In this document: piece after piece, positions 47,048 through 59,554 of the stretch
Position numbering within the stretch: position 1 is the first letter of the stretch
Layout of the letters: every line of letters begins with the position of its first letter
Assembly: GCA_036250225.1 (NCBI GenBank)
Contig: JAPZLL010000002.1
Span: 434,001-498,000, forward strand
DNA: 64,000 nucleotides
Source of the DNA: Cercophora sp. LCS_1
Taxonomy: Eukaryota; Ascomycota; Sordariomycetes; Sordariales; Lasiosphaeriaceae
Direction: 5' to 3'
The notes under the pieces: generated by a model
The model's input: the letters and a program-made list of their open reading frames with translations, nothing else
Database searches by the model: none
Told to the model about the DNA's origin: nothing
Position numbers and translations under genes: made by a program

Positions 47048-50000
47048 ATGGTCGGAAAGGGCATCGACATGGAGGCCCTTTCTCCTCGAGATGTAAACGC
47101 CCAGCGACCCCCACGAGCGAACGAGCTGAAGTCTAAGGCGGCGGCCCAGCTCAAGTCGGCCAAGGACAAGGAGCACCCGCCACCGCCCCCAATCAACGTG
47201 ATTGAGCCATCCAGCTCGGATCGCAAGGAGGGCGCTGTGTACCAAGTAGGGAAGCTTTTGGGGAAGGGTGGTTTCGCCATTTGCTACGATGGCAAGCTTG
47301 TCGGCACAGGAAAGCGTTACGCGCTAAAAATCGTGAAGTGTCAGATGCCGACCAAAATGGAGCAAAAGGTACAGTTACTAACTGCTGCCACCGTTGGGCT
47401 TGCGCTAACACCATTCGAGTTCCAAACGGAGTTGCAAATCCACTCCAAAATGCGGCAGCAGAACATTGTCCAGTTTCATCGCGCCTTCACATTTGAGAAT
47501 TGCACCTATCTTGTTCTCGAGTTGTGCCCGAATGGCTCTCTTATGGACATGGTCAAGAGGCGCAAGGGTCTGACGGAGCCCGAGGTGCGATACTACGGTG
47601 TCCAGATTGCTGGCGCCATCAAGTACATGCACGCCAAGGGCATCATCCACCGCGACCTCAAGATAGGGAACATCTTCCTCGACAAGTACATGAACGCCAA
47701 GATCGGAGACTTTGGACTGGCTGCGCTGCTTCTTACGGGAAAGGACATGCAGGTAATGCGGAGGACAACGCTGTGCGGCACACCCAACTATATCGCCCCT
47801 GAGATTCTCGAGAAAGGGAAAAAAGGACACGATCATATGGTCGACATCTGGAGTCTGGGAATCATCATGTGGGGCCTGTTTCCAAAAACTTTGTTGCTGT
47901 TGTTGCTGACACCCCTAGCTTTGCTATGTTGACCTCGAAGCCACCATTCCAATCCTCAACAACGGATGAGATCTATCGTCGGGCGAGAAACCGAGACTAC
48001 GAGTGGCCGTCACCTGAAACTACGCAGAGATACATTAGCCAAGAGGCTAAGGACCTTGTTGCGACTATGCTCCAGGACGCAGATTTGAGGCCGGACCCCG
48101 ATACAATCGTTGAACACCCATTCTTCACCTCTGGCTACATGCCCACTGCCTCAGATATCAGCAGCCGACTCCGCGACACGCCTCCTTCGAGCAGCGCTTT
48201 CTACGAGCCGTTATCAGATGCCATAAAGGAGCAGAATACAAGAAACGTACAGGAGATGTGCAAAGAATGCGATGTCGGTCCGTGGTGCGAGTCGCAGACA
48301 GTCTTCAAGAACGTTTGGCGGGAGATGGCCGAGGAGGAGAAGCATGGACTGACACCAGCCATTCCACTTGCTGAAGGGATCGTGTATCGGCCATACGATG
48401 AGATTTTCAGCGAACTCAAGTTGAAGGCGCATGTTGCACGAGCCCAGCAGACGAAACAGGCGCAGGAGAGTCTACAGAGCTCCCAGCTTTCAGATCGGTT
48501 CGCCGAGCTTAGCAGCTTCGGTCAGTCGTCGACGCAAAAACCTCCGTCCGGATTGCTTCGGGTTCCTCCGCAAAGCTTTGCTGCTCAACAGCGAGCTGCC
48601 AACAGACCAGCCATCACTGGCACCCTGGCTCGGTCTCAGAGCGTTGCTGAGCCTGTCTCGAAGACGACGAACAGTTTGCGCCTGCGGACGGCCCGGGAAG
48701 CAGCGGCAGAAACATTGCAGCAGCCTTTAGATGAGCCGCTACAGCTTGCAAAGGGAACTCGCAGCCTTCGCAGCCATTTTACTGTGACCAGAAGCCAAAC
48801 CCTCCCGTCAGTCAGGGAGTCGGCGCCCCAGCGAGCACCAAGCGCGACAAGCTCATCGAAATCGAAGTCGCAAGAAGAGAGACTGTCATTGTTCAGCCCC
48901 TCAGAGTACCAGGAACCCGTGCCCGGCACTCAGCCTGACGTTGTCCTGGACCGGTTGCACAAGCTGCAAGCCGAGCTGGAAAGGGCTCTTAACTCTCGCT
49001 CAATGGCTTTGTTGTCGACAAAGGACAAGACACCAGCGCCTCCTCACATCGTCGTCAAGTGGGTCGACTACACCAACAAGTTTGGGCTTGGATACATCTT
49101 GAATGATGGGAGCGTCGGTTGCATTCTACGGAACATCCCATCCCAAGAGGGATCCCAAACCGGCGTCTTGCCCCCGGCGTGTATGCTTGTTCATGGCGCC
49201 GAGAGGCACTGCCAGCGCCGCGACGACCCGTCGTATACTGAGCGGCATCAAATTGTCCCCATGTCACGAAGCGTGCAGTTTTATGAGAATAACGGCGAAG
49301 ACGGGTTCTCACGCGTTCGTGTTGCGCCCGAGTCATTCCGCGTCCCGGTCTACCCTGATGGCTCAACGGGCAAGCTGTCCGCCGGCAAAGATATCTACGA
49401 CCATCGCAAGCGAGAGCGAATCGTGCTGTGGAAGAAGTTTGCCAACTACATGATTGCTTACGGGCGCGAGATGGATGGTCAGGTGGAGGATGTCCCTAGC
49501 CGGGCTCCTACTATCACAGACCCGACCGCTGCGCCGAGCGACATCGTCACGTTTTACCAGCGCTTTGGAGATGTTGGCTGCTGGATGTTCTGTGACGGTC
49601 ACATGCAGGTTCGTTGGATCCCACACAACCCCCTAATTCTAGACTGACGCCTTGCAGTTTAACTTCCCCGACCATACCAAGATCGTCCTCGACGCGACAG
49701 GCACCTGGTGCCACTTTTGGCACCTCCCACAAGATGTGGCCAAGAAATTTGAGGAGACCGGAACACTGCCGGAGTCTGCTCTCGACGGCCGAACTGTTCT
49801 GTCCTACCCACTACAGACCCTCCTCAACTTCACTGCCCCTCCCAGACAGCCGGCGCCGCGGGCGGGCACTCGAAGTGCTAGCAACCCTACGAGACATCGT
49901 CCTGAAATCAGTCCCGAGCTGCAAGGTATTCCCGCAGCAAACCAGCTGCGTCGTAAGATCGAGTTCATTCGCGATATTGTCCGCGAGTGGAACACCAACG

Positions 50001-50209
50001 GCGGCATTGGAAACAGCGATATGAGCCGCGAGAAGCGACTCAGGTGGACGGGTGTGAGGGAGACCAAAAATGTCCAAATTCCTACCAAGCACGTGTGGGT
50101 GACGATTGGAGCCCGTTGGGGTGACGAAAGGCTGAGTGCGTATGTGGATCCCAGGAAGCCAGCCGAGCTGGGCCCGGATATCGATGAGAGCAAGAAGACA
50201 AGGGCGTAG
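47048..50209 (+). CDS. cdc5: Polo-like serine/threonine kinase (Cdc5/Plo1)
   Basis: Mitotic kinase controlling entry into and exit from mitosis, spindle poles and cytokinesis. Exons 47048-47368, 47420-47868, 47919-49608 and 49658-50209 give 1003 aa. Kinase domain residues about 65-330: LGKGGFAICYDG loop, YALKIVK (catalytic Lys), HRDLKIGNIF, DFGLAA, TLCGTPNYIAPEIL, WSLGIIIFAMLTSKPPF. The C-terminal Polo boxes are visible: VVKWVDYTNKFGLGYILNDGSVGC (PB1, with the Trp of the phosphopeptide pocket) and WKKFANYMIAYG, then FNFPDHTKIVLDATGTWCHFW. Start at 47048 is the first in-frame ATG; the frame upstream has none. The first intron (51 nt) is open in frame and its retention would insert 17 residues into the N-lobe. 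Confidence 0.96.
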
Positions 50210-51289
50210 GTGTCCAAATTGTGGGAGCTGATGTGGGGAAGCAAGAAGCGGAAGCAGAAGCGATGATGATTGGGCCTTTGGTTTACTGGTGTTGTTGTCT
50301 ATAGTCCGTGGATGGAGGTGTTAATGCTGTTTCTGAGGCACTCGTTTCGGGGTTGTATTTTCGTCACGCTGTCATGATGGGCACGGCGTTTTGAGTGCGG
50401 AGTATATAGTCTGATTATCAAATGGTTATATCCCGGCCTTGCATTGCACATGTCTGATTTGCTAGAGTTGGGTATGTGTCGCCCTGACAGAGGGATAGTC
50501 CTCTCAGGCGACTCAGCACGTTGACGCCCCAGGCACGAAAGTGTAACACATATTTGTCAAGTCTCGAAACGGCCTTGTGATCCTCTTGCTGGTGAAAATC
50601 ACTGGGTCATGGGCGTTGCGAGCCCTCACAAGTACCCAGCCAAGCAGATGACAGAAAAGACGAGCTACAGTTTGCAATCCAGCTGATGGCACTTGAATTG
50701 CGCCTTTCCGGCTTCCTTCTTCCAAAATCACTGGATCAAAAAAGCTCGAGGTCTTCAGAAGCATATGATTGCCTCTGGGTGATGACTGGCGGGTTAAATC
50801 TTGGAAGCTCGTCAGGAGAGTGAGTCGGCGTTTCAACACCCTTGTGGCACGTCATTTGTCACACACTTGCCAACGACGTCTAGGAGCATCTTGTCATCCA
50901 CGCACTTCACGTTCATAACTAACCCTTCCGAAGCAGGGAAGATTGCGTAAGCGGGAGGTCAGGAATGGATGGATTTTGAGAACATAGCCTCTGTGAATCT
51001 GTTTCCGTTCATTCGCGAAGGCCTTCCGCAAGACTCAAGCGTCAACCCTTCATCCAACCTTCTCTCCTGTCCTTAGTCTGGTTTCCCTCCGTTTCACAGT
51101 ACATACGACCATAGGTACTGGAAGAATGGTGATCCTGTTCGCACATAAGTGGGGCCTTGGCCCTCTGTTAACCCTAACCCTTTTACTTTACGTTCTGTTC
51201 CTTCCATCGCCAACAAGTAAAGCGAACCTTACTCCTTGCAATCGCTCTGGGCGCACTAACATTCCATCTTCACCATCTTCACCATCCAC
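50210..51289. other. Intergenic region with a telobox-like motif
   Basis: About 1.1 kb, no gene recognised. TTAACCCTAACCC at 51168-51180 is two copies of the telomere-type repeat, about 110 bases before the next start codon. Confidence 0.5.
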
Positions 51290-52597
51290 ATGGCCGACAA
51301 GAAAGCAATTACCGCCCAGCTCGATCGGCTGACTCTCTACCCGGCAACACCTCCAGAGACAGCATCTCCCGATTCCCCCACGCCGTCTGTAGGTTTGCCG
51401 GTCTCGGGCGTCGACAAGATTATTGCTGAAATTCGCGATCGTATCTGTGGCCGAGTCGAGGTCGAAGAGGAGTGGTGGTGTATCAGCCTCAGTCGTGAGG
51501 AGTTCAAGGCTTTTGAGGCACGTTTCGAAGCTGAAGGGGACTACCGCTGGCCAAAGTAAGTAGCCTATCCCTCTGTCCTTCTGTCCCTCTATCCCTCTAT
51601 TCCTCTATCCCTCTATTCCTCTATTCCTCTATCCCTCTGTCCCTCTGTCCCTCTGTCCCTCTGTCCCTCTGTCCCTCTGTCCTTCTGTCCCTCTGTCCTT
51701 CTGTCCCTCTGTCCCTCTGTCCCTCTTTGTCCAGCTGCCCCTTGTCCAACTACTCCTTATCCAGTATTGACTGACCTCTGATTAAGGTACGACTACTTCC
51801 CTCAGCTTACTAAGTTTGTCCTGCGAATGGCGGGTGCTGTCTACGAAGACATTATTGCAGGATTCGAAGGCCTAGTTGTAGAGCAGTTGATCGATATACG
51901 ACGAGGTAATGACCAAATTGCTGCCAATTTCGCTCGGGGCACAAGTGTAAGAAGAAGCCCCAAGATTGAGAGCGATGGTGGTTCCCATCACCCAGATGGG
52001 TCGTTTGCGCACGAAGATACAGAGGTAGAATGTGTTATTTTGGAGGTCTCCCATTCACAACAACGACAAGATTTGCCATTCCTTGCAGATGAGTACATTC
52101 TAGGTTCAAATGGGCGGACCCAAGTTGTTATTGGGATTGACCTTGAATATCGGAAGGAGAAGGGAAAAGAAGCCAGGATCACTATCTGGCGACCAAAATA
52201 TATTGAGGAAGACGGGGAAGCCGTACTTGAAGCAGCTGAAACGGAAACAGGTATCTTTCGGGCAGTAGATGGTAGTTTGGTCGATGGGGAACGGATCCTT
52301 CGCATCAGGCTCAAAGATTTTGGGTATTGGCCCGATTGCCTCAGAATCGATGACATTCCCGGGGAGATTACTATTTCGTTTTCTCAACTTTACAAAATAG
52401 TACAGGCGGCTGAGGCTAGAGCGGAGCGCAGGGATCGTGGGCGCAGGAAGATCCAATATGAGAATCATCTGAAGCGGCCAAGGGTTCGGTCACCACCGCA
52501 GCAACTCACAGAATCAGACGAGGAGCGGTTCAAGGCAGCCGAAAAAAGAGTCAAGAGGCAGCTTAGCGACCAGGACAGCGATTATATCCCAGAGTAG
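51290..52597 (+). CDS. Fungal PD-(D/E)XK-like (restriction-endonuclease-like) protein
   Basis: Exons 51290-51555 and 51787-52597 give 358 aa. The core resembles a fungal-specific family related to restriction-endonuclease-like folds: MAGAVYEDIIAGFEGLVVEQL (N-terminal helix), HPDGSFAHED (the PD-type motif), CVILEVSHSQQRQDLPFLADEYIL (E-x-S in place of the canonical E-x-K), then VVIGIDLEYR and ITIWRPKY strands. Loss of the lysine suggests altered or absent nuclease activity. The C-terminus is basic and charged (RRKIQYENHLKRPRVRS) and may bind nucleic acid. Such genes are often multi-copy in fungal genomes; only one is seen here. The intron is 231 nt and mostly minisatellite. Confidence 0.72.
51567..51728 (+). 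repeat. 8-bp minisatellite (TCCCTCTG-type) inside an intron
   Basis: About twenty tandem units of a TCCCTCTG/TCCCTCTA consensus with TCCTT variants, all within the intron at 51556-51786. The sense strand is almost pure pyrimidine and contains no AG, so it does not create false splice acceptors. Confidence 0.95.
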
Positions 52598-55500
52598 GAT
52601 GATGTCTTGGGGCAGGTGGCAAAGATAGAACTTATAGAACTAATAGACCTCGGAATATTTAGATCTGCAGATCCCGAGTTCTTGGTACTGCCTCTGAACC
52701 CATCATCCTATTCCTGAGCTCCAAGGCTTCCATACTTTACACCTACGACCAGGACTCATAGGAAAATTCGGGATCCCGTCCGCTCTCCCCTAGACAAACC
52801 AGTAACCGCCGGACTAGTAATTGGGTCGGTGACAACCAGTGAATCCCTGGTGTTGTATGTCTTTTTTGCTCCCTGTCAACAATGTTGTGCTAGTCCTTTC
52901 CTTTCTGCTTGTGGAGACATCCATCTTTTTGCATCAATATTGGATATCCACAGGGCATGGATGCACGCCCTGTGACGAGGAGACCATACCTCGACACGCG
53001 CCAGAGTGCATCGTGAAGATCGCTGTCCCTTTGGATATTTTAAGGTAATGATATCGTGACGTCGGTGAGCACACCCGGGTCGCTGCATCTTCTACAACCC
53101 AGAACGGAATTGCTTCTTCCCAGAGGCGTCCGCTAGCGAGGGTGTTGCCCAGCGCCACGGTAACTGGGAGCGCCTGGTGGCGTCCGATCTCCCGCGAACC
53201 TTCAGGGGTAAAAATCCTTGGACAAACGCCACTCTCGACGCCACTTTACTCTTGCCCATGCATTGACCACAACGAGAGATGTTGTTGCCCCGGAGCTGAC
53301 CGCCGGCCATATCTGCCGTGCAGAGGAGAAAAATACTAGCTTGCTAGCCGCGCGATGTTACCGCTGTGTCAATGGTCGGGCGGTGCTATCGCACCATGGG
53401 TCGATGAGGGACATCGGGTTTTGCCATTTGCGGCACCCAGTGCGATGGGACCTTTGGAAACTATCAGAAAGATTGTGGAGACACGACGTCTTGGTGCAGG
53501 GTAGCGCACCGTATCCCTGAGGGACTCATCAACGTGGCGGGGCCTACATGATAGGGCCTTCCCTGACACAACATCCGAGCTGGATGCGGCTGAGGGAATC
53601 TTCGGATGTTGTTTTTTGGCGTCCACGGCGTCCTGTGTAACCATTGTGTATGCGCTTCGGCTGTCGCCTTCGGTTTCGCAACGCCGAGAGCGGGGGCGCC
53701 GAGCCCAAATGGTCTGGATATCCTCTCCGTCGAGACTTGGTATGGAGCGGTTGTCAATAAGAGAATCTGTGTCTACTCGCATCGCTCGCCGGTGGCTGTT
53801 TTTGGAGGCAATGATGCTGGGTTCAGGGGTTCAGAAAATACCTTGTTAGTGTTGTGGATACTTCGAAATAATCGAGTGTCCAAGACCTGGGCAAGCTTGC
53901 CAAGGCGTTACCTCGGTCTTGGGATTCTGTGGCAAACAGCTAGTGGACGGAGGAGCGCGCGGTTGCCATCTTGTTGCTCATCTTGCGCGAGGTGATGAAG
54001 TGATGGCTGACACAAACTGCATCATCGAATGGTTGCCGTTGGCATGTTTTGTTTTGAGCCATGGCGAGCGTCGATGCTACTGCAAACCCTTCACTTCCTC
54101 GACAGTTTATACGTCGTATCTCATGGCAGGAGATGCGTCTCAGTCCTGGGCGGGAACCGGATGGAGACTGATGAGTTTGTCGTTGTGGGTTGTAGCCTCA
54201 TCATGATCCGCTGTCATCTGTTGCCAACGAAGTATGACCTGGTTGTTGGCGCTGGCGAGTGGATTCGGGCAGGCCTAAGACTCGCTTCGGGGGTACGATT
54301 AGGCGGGGCATGCCGAGAGCAGTACAACAGCAATCTACAGAATCCCTTGATGACGAGCAGGACCCTCATTGTGCAAATGGAGAAGCCGTTGAACTCCATG
54401 GTCGAGGGGTTTCTGCATCTTTCAGACTTTGGGTTGCCAGCTCGGCCTGGAGCAACCGCTCGCGCCCCGCGGGGATCGTTGAAGGCAAATATCTGCTGTG
54501 TCACCTCAAGGGCCCTTTGCTTTCCGTTTCTGGGGGTGTGATGTCGGTGGAGAGCGAAGGAGGGGAGACTGGGAGGTTGACGATGCAGGGGAAGGCGCCA
54601 CAAAGCTTAAAGCCCTGGGGATTCTGACTGGTCTTTGAGCGACTCGTGGTTGCCAATCGGGGAAACCCGACAATATCTCCTTCCTTGCGCAACGTCGATT
54701 GTTCAAACTCAATGACTTTCACAAATAGGTACGTTTGTTGCTGTCGAGCCCTGCCAACGGATCAAGACAAGACATCGCGCATCTAGATAACTTTACCTCT
54801 ATACTGTTGTGACGTCTCGACGGACTACATGAGGTTAAAAAAAGAAAAGGAACAGCAAGGGGCCTCTGGTTGAGCCTCGCTCTTCTTGAGTTGTTATTGG
54901 TGCACCTCTAAGGATCGCAGATCTCTGATTTAAATGTGGCGTCGACAGGGGCCTCGATGGTCCAACCTTTTTCGTTCTCGTATCAACATCACCACCCCGC
55001 AGCCACGTCGACCGGCAACCGTTACACAAGCGCCTCGAGACCCTACAAGGCCTCAACCGACGTCTACACCTTGGCAATCAATATCCAGTTCCCAGCCGTG
55101 CGTTCGGGAGGCTTCTTCTCGGCAGGGATCCACGATGCAGCCCTTTCCACCGATGGTTCTCGCCCAGCTGCCCTCATGGGCGCGTTCGAGACTCAGGAAA
55201 CCCCTTTAGCGCTTAGAGGCTGAGCGAGGGCATTCGGTCTATTGTCACCGGGCCCGGCCCCCTTCAGCTAGCAGCGACCCACCTCGATGTTGCTTGGCTG
55301 GGCGAACAATGTGCCAATGTCACTGGCATTGACCTGAGTGTGGAGATCACGTCGTTCCCGCATCCATGAACGTAAATGGGGTCGGCTAGCTGGCTTTCGC
55401 TAAGCTAGACTGTTCGTATCATTGCCATGGATCATGATATGTCCTGCGTCCTCATCGAGGGTGTCCCCTGCCGAGTCCAGCCGGTGGGCCTGCAAATGGC

Positions 55501-55629
55501 TTCCATATAGGAACTCGCTCCCCACCCCTTTCTTTCCCGTTTCTTCACGCCAGTCACTGCGGCTCTTTCACTCGTTTAATCCGGCTCTGCTTGTGTCGGC
55601 GTCCGATCTGGACGTACAAGCACCTCACC
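52598..55629. other. Gene-poor region of about 3 kb
   Basis: Short open frames on both strands (for example 53369-53782 minus, 54029-54541 plus) without recognisable motifs or splice-consistent partners. Holds the promoter of the oxidase downstream. Confidence 0.45.
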
Positions 55630-58600
55630 ATGAGGACCACACTCGCTTCTTCGCTTTTTCTGTCTTATGTAGGTCAACAAGGCGTCCCCAAGGCGCTGGT
55701 CTCGCTCGCGGATGTGGGCTAACCAACTACATTTAGGCCTCTCTTTCGTTGGCACAGCTTAGTATCCCAACTCTCCCGGGTTCGTGGACTTCGCAAGGAT
55801 GCTGGACCGACGTGCCGGGTAGAACAATCGGCGCCGCGGGGTATGCCAACGGGACGGACATGACCATCGAATCATGTATCGGCTTCTGTGAGACCCGTGG
55901 CTTTCCCTATGCCGGGGTCGAGTACTCGGTTGAGTGCTTCTGCGGAAGCACTCTAGCCCCAGCGGCTGCCCAGGTTGCTTCGACCGACTGCAGCATGCCG
56001 TGCTCAGGAGACGCCACCCAGCCTTGTGGAGGCCCCAGCAGACTCAATCTTTTCCATACCACGGCCGTTATCGGGCCTCAGGTCAATCCCGGCGTGAACG
56101 GCTTCACACACATGGGCTGCTATTCTGAGGGCACTACAGGTCGTGCCTTGACACATGGTGTTCCCGGTTCCGTCGTGCCCGGCGGGGAGATGACGGTGGA
56201 GAAGTGTACTGCTGCTTGTCTCGCGGCCAACTTCCTCCTTGCCGGCGTCGAATACGGCGGCGAATGCTTCTGTGGTAACACAATCTCCAATGGCGGTGCC
56301 CCCGCCACGGGCTGCGATATGCTCTGCAACGGAAACAGCTCGGAGTACTGCGGAGCTGGCAACCGTTTGAATGTGTACACGCGCGGCGAGCTGCCCTCGA
56401 CAACTGCGTAAGTGTTACGTGAATACTGAAAGTTTTATTGTTGACCAAAGTTCAGGGCCGGCTCCACCGCCGTCAGCTCGACTATTCCGTCTTCACTCTC
56501 GTCTGCAGCATCCTCCGCCGAACCGACCGGACCTGCTCCGACCGGGCCAAGCCAGCCCGCGGCTGTTGCCAACTACGAGTGGTATGGATGCCGCACCGAG
56601 TCCACCGGAATCCGGGCGCTTAGCGGAGCCACCTATGCTTCTGACACAATGACACTCGAGTCTTGCCGTGCTTTCTGCTCTGCCTATACCTATTTCGGTG
56701 TTGAGTATGCGCGCGAGTGCTACTGCGGCAACTTCTTCAACACTGGATCTGTGCCTGCCTCTGAGGCTGATTGCAGCTTTACCTGCTCAGGCAACGCTTT
56801 CCAATACTGTGGTGCGGGTGATCGCCTCTCCGTCTACGCCAAGGTGGGTACTCCCCCTCCTAGCTCAACATCGGCCTCTGCGGTCCCAAGCTCTACGACT
56901 TCATCGGCTCCCGTCGCTACAGATCTCCCCGAGGGATGGAAAAGCTATGGCTGCTGGCTCGAGGGAATCGGTAGACGTGCTCTTCCTCACCAGTTCCCCG
57001 ATGACCAACTCAACTCCCCGTCGGTCTGCGCGAACAAGTGCAAGAATGCTGGATACACCATCGCCGGAACCGAGTATGGTGCGCAGTGCTTCTGTGGCGA
57101 TGCCATTTACAATGGCGCAACTGCAACAACCGAGTCCCAGTGCAGCATGAATTGCCCCGGAAACCCTGCGCTGAAGTGCGGCGCCGGTGACAGGCTGAGC
57201 ATTGTCTCGGATGGCGTGCCCCAAACCTATGCTCCTCCTGCTCCTCAGATCGGCGGTCTTGGGGACTGGGAATACCAGGGCTGTGCTGTCGACAACATCA
57301 ACGACAAGCGCACCTTTTACTGGCAAAACTTCTTCCCCGGAGTCATGACCCCGAAGATGTGCTTGGATCGCTGCAAGGAGTTCGGCTATGCCGCCGCTGG
57401 CCTCGAGTATGGCGAGGAGTGCTACTGCGGCGACCCCGCCAACATGGCTGCCAGTGGCTCGACCTTCCGACCCGAGGCTGAGTGTAACGTTGTTTGCGCT
57501 GGTAATGGATCTTCAATCTGCGGTGGCGGTGCTCGTCTCTCGACTTACTTCTGGACCGGAGCGCCTCTCTACGAGTGGGACTTTCCAACTGATCACCGCG
57601 CTGGTCAATACCAGTTCCTCATTGACGGCGTGACCATTCCTCTCATTACCCAAGAGACAATCACTGGCAAGGTCTCGTTTGTCTCCAAGCACGGAACTGG
57701 CCCCGGCAATGAGACGGGCGCGTATGAGCTGGATCTTACCAAGGTCAACAACTTCAACGAGGCGTGGCGTGAGCTTCACCTCAAGACCGACGTCTTCTGC
57801 GCTGCTGGCATCACTCTTCCCGACAAGGTAGGCAGACAGCTCAACGTTGGCGGATGGTCTGGTGAATCGACGTACGGCACCCGTCTCTACTGGCCTGGCC
57901 ATGACTGGGAGGAGGATGTCAATGTGCTCAGTCTCCAGGCCGGCCGCTGGTACCCCACCGCCATGATCATGGCGAACGGGTCCATCATGGTCATCGGTGG
58001 CGAGACAGGCTCGAATGCTGCGGCTGTCCCTTCGATCGAGATCCTCCCCTACACGGGAACGGCCCCCCTTTATATGGACTGGCTCGATCGCACGGATCCC
58101 AACAACCTGTACCCGTACGTCTGCATCTTGCCCAGCGGTGGTATCTTTGTCGCCTACTGGAACGAGGCTCGCATCCTGGACGAGGTTACATTTGAAACCA
58201 TCAAGACGCTCCCCAACGCTCCCGGCGCGCCCAATGACCCTCTCGCCGGTCGCACATACCCCCTCGAGGGTTCCGCTGTTCTCTTGCCGCAAAAGTATCC
58301 GTTCACCGACCCTCTTGGTATCCTCATGTGCGGCGGCTCGACCATTGGCGTCGCCAATGCGCTCGACAACTGCGTTTCCATCTATCCCGATGAGGCTGAC
58401 CCGCAGTGGAAACTCGAGCGCATGCCTTCATTCCGCGTCATGACGATCATGGCTCCTCTTCCCGACGGTACATACTTCCTCGGTGGTGGCGCCCACCATG
58501 GTGTCGCCGGTTTCGGTCTCGCCAACGACCCTAACCTCAATGCTCTCCTTTACGACCCCGAGAAGCCTCTCGGCAAGCGCTTCACCGTTGCCGCCAATAC

Positions 58601-59111
58601 CACCATTGCTCGCATGTACCACAGCGAAGCCATCACTCTCCTTGATGGCCGTGTTCTCATTTCTGGTTCCAACCCTGAGGACGGCGTTAACCCCGAAGAG
58701 TATCGTATTGAAGTTTTCCTCCCGCCATATCTCCTCAACGGCCTGCCCAGGCCGACCTTCATTCTGGACGAGAGCAACAGAGACTGGGAGTGGGGTCAGA
58801 CCGAGATTCCCTTTACTCTCGGCGCCGCCGCACAGAACGGCCCTATTACCGTCACCCTGCTTGGGTCAGTTTCGAGCACACACGGTAACTCGATGGGTGC
58901 TCGCACTATGATGCCCAAGGTTACATGCACTGGAACGCAGTGCAAGGTTGACGCACCTCCTAACAAATATGTGTGCCCGCCGGGCTGGTACCAGTTCTTC
59001 GTCCTGGATGGTGGCGTTCCGGCGGTGGGTGTGTATGTGCGCATTGGTGGTGATCCTGCGCAACTGGGCAACTGGCCCAACGCGCCTGGCTTTTCTGTTC
59101 CCGGTGTATAA
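55630..59111 (+). CDS. Secreted copper radical oxidase (glyoxal/galactose-oxidase type) with five WSC domains
   Basis: Extracellular enzyme oxidising aldehydes or alcohols to give H2O2. Exons 55630-55668, 55737-56407 and 56456-59111 give 1121 aa. The tiny first exon supplies the signal peptide (MRTTLASSLFLSY, then ASLSLAQ). Five cysteine-rich WSC domains follow, beginning at SWTSQGCW, FTHMGCY, YEWYGCR, GWKSYGCW and DWEYQGCA, with Ser/Thr/Pro linkers; WSC domains are thought to bind carbohydrate. The catalytic part (from about residue 640) keeps the copper-radical residues: Cys in DVFCAAG, Tyr in GRWYPTAM, Tyr-His in RMYHSEA and the late His in SSTHGNSMGAR. The DUF1929-type beta domain ends the protein. 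Domain order, WSC repeats then oxidase, matches known fungal CROs. Confidence 0.93.
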
Positions 59112-59554
59112 ATTGTGGCGGGTAGGTAAGAAAGGGGCTTCAGTCGATCACATTTTCTTGAATATAATGATTCTTGGTTGGTCGATGTAATTAATGACTC
59201 GAGCGATTCCCGGCCTGGTGACCAACATGTTGTGGGGGAATAGGGGGCGGGGTTACGTGACGGCCAATGTAAACAATGTGGCAGTTCGTCATGCGGATTT
59301 AAACTTGACGGTTTTGACTTAAGACTAAATTCTCTGTGCCTGTTCCATCCAATATATAGTAAACTCTTTTTCATCGTCCAGTGGCCATAAACCAGTGGAG
59401 ACCCTCCAACAGCCCATTCAAACGCTCCCCGCATCTCCAACCCCGCCCCCACTACGCATTCTCAACCTGCGAATGCCCAACCAACTTTTTCCACCAGCAG
59501 CATAACACACACACACACCGGCCCCCTCTACCTTAGCGAAATAAAACCACAACC
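59112..59554. other. Intergenic region, no gene seen
   Basis: 443 bases between two plus-strand genes. It ends in an AC repeat (59506-59518) and a CCATG-context start. Confidence 0.5.

Noticed and set aside
51567..51728. Regular repeats suggesting a CRISPR-like array
   Set aside because: Units are contiguous 8-mers without spacers, in an intron of a eukaryotic gene; this is a minisatellite.
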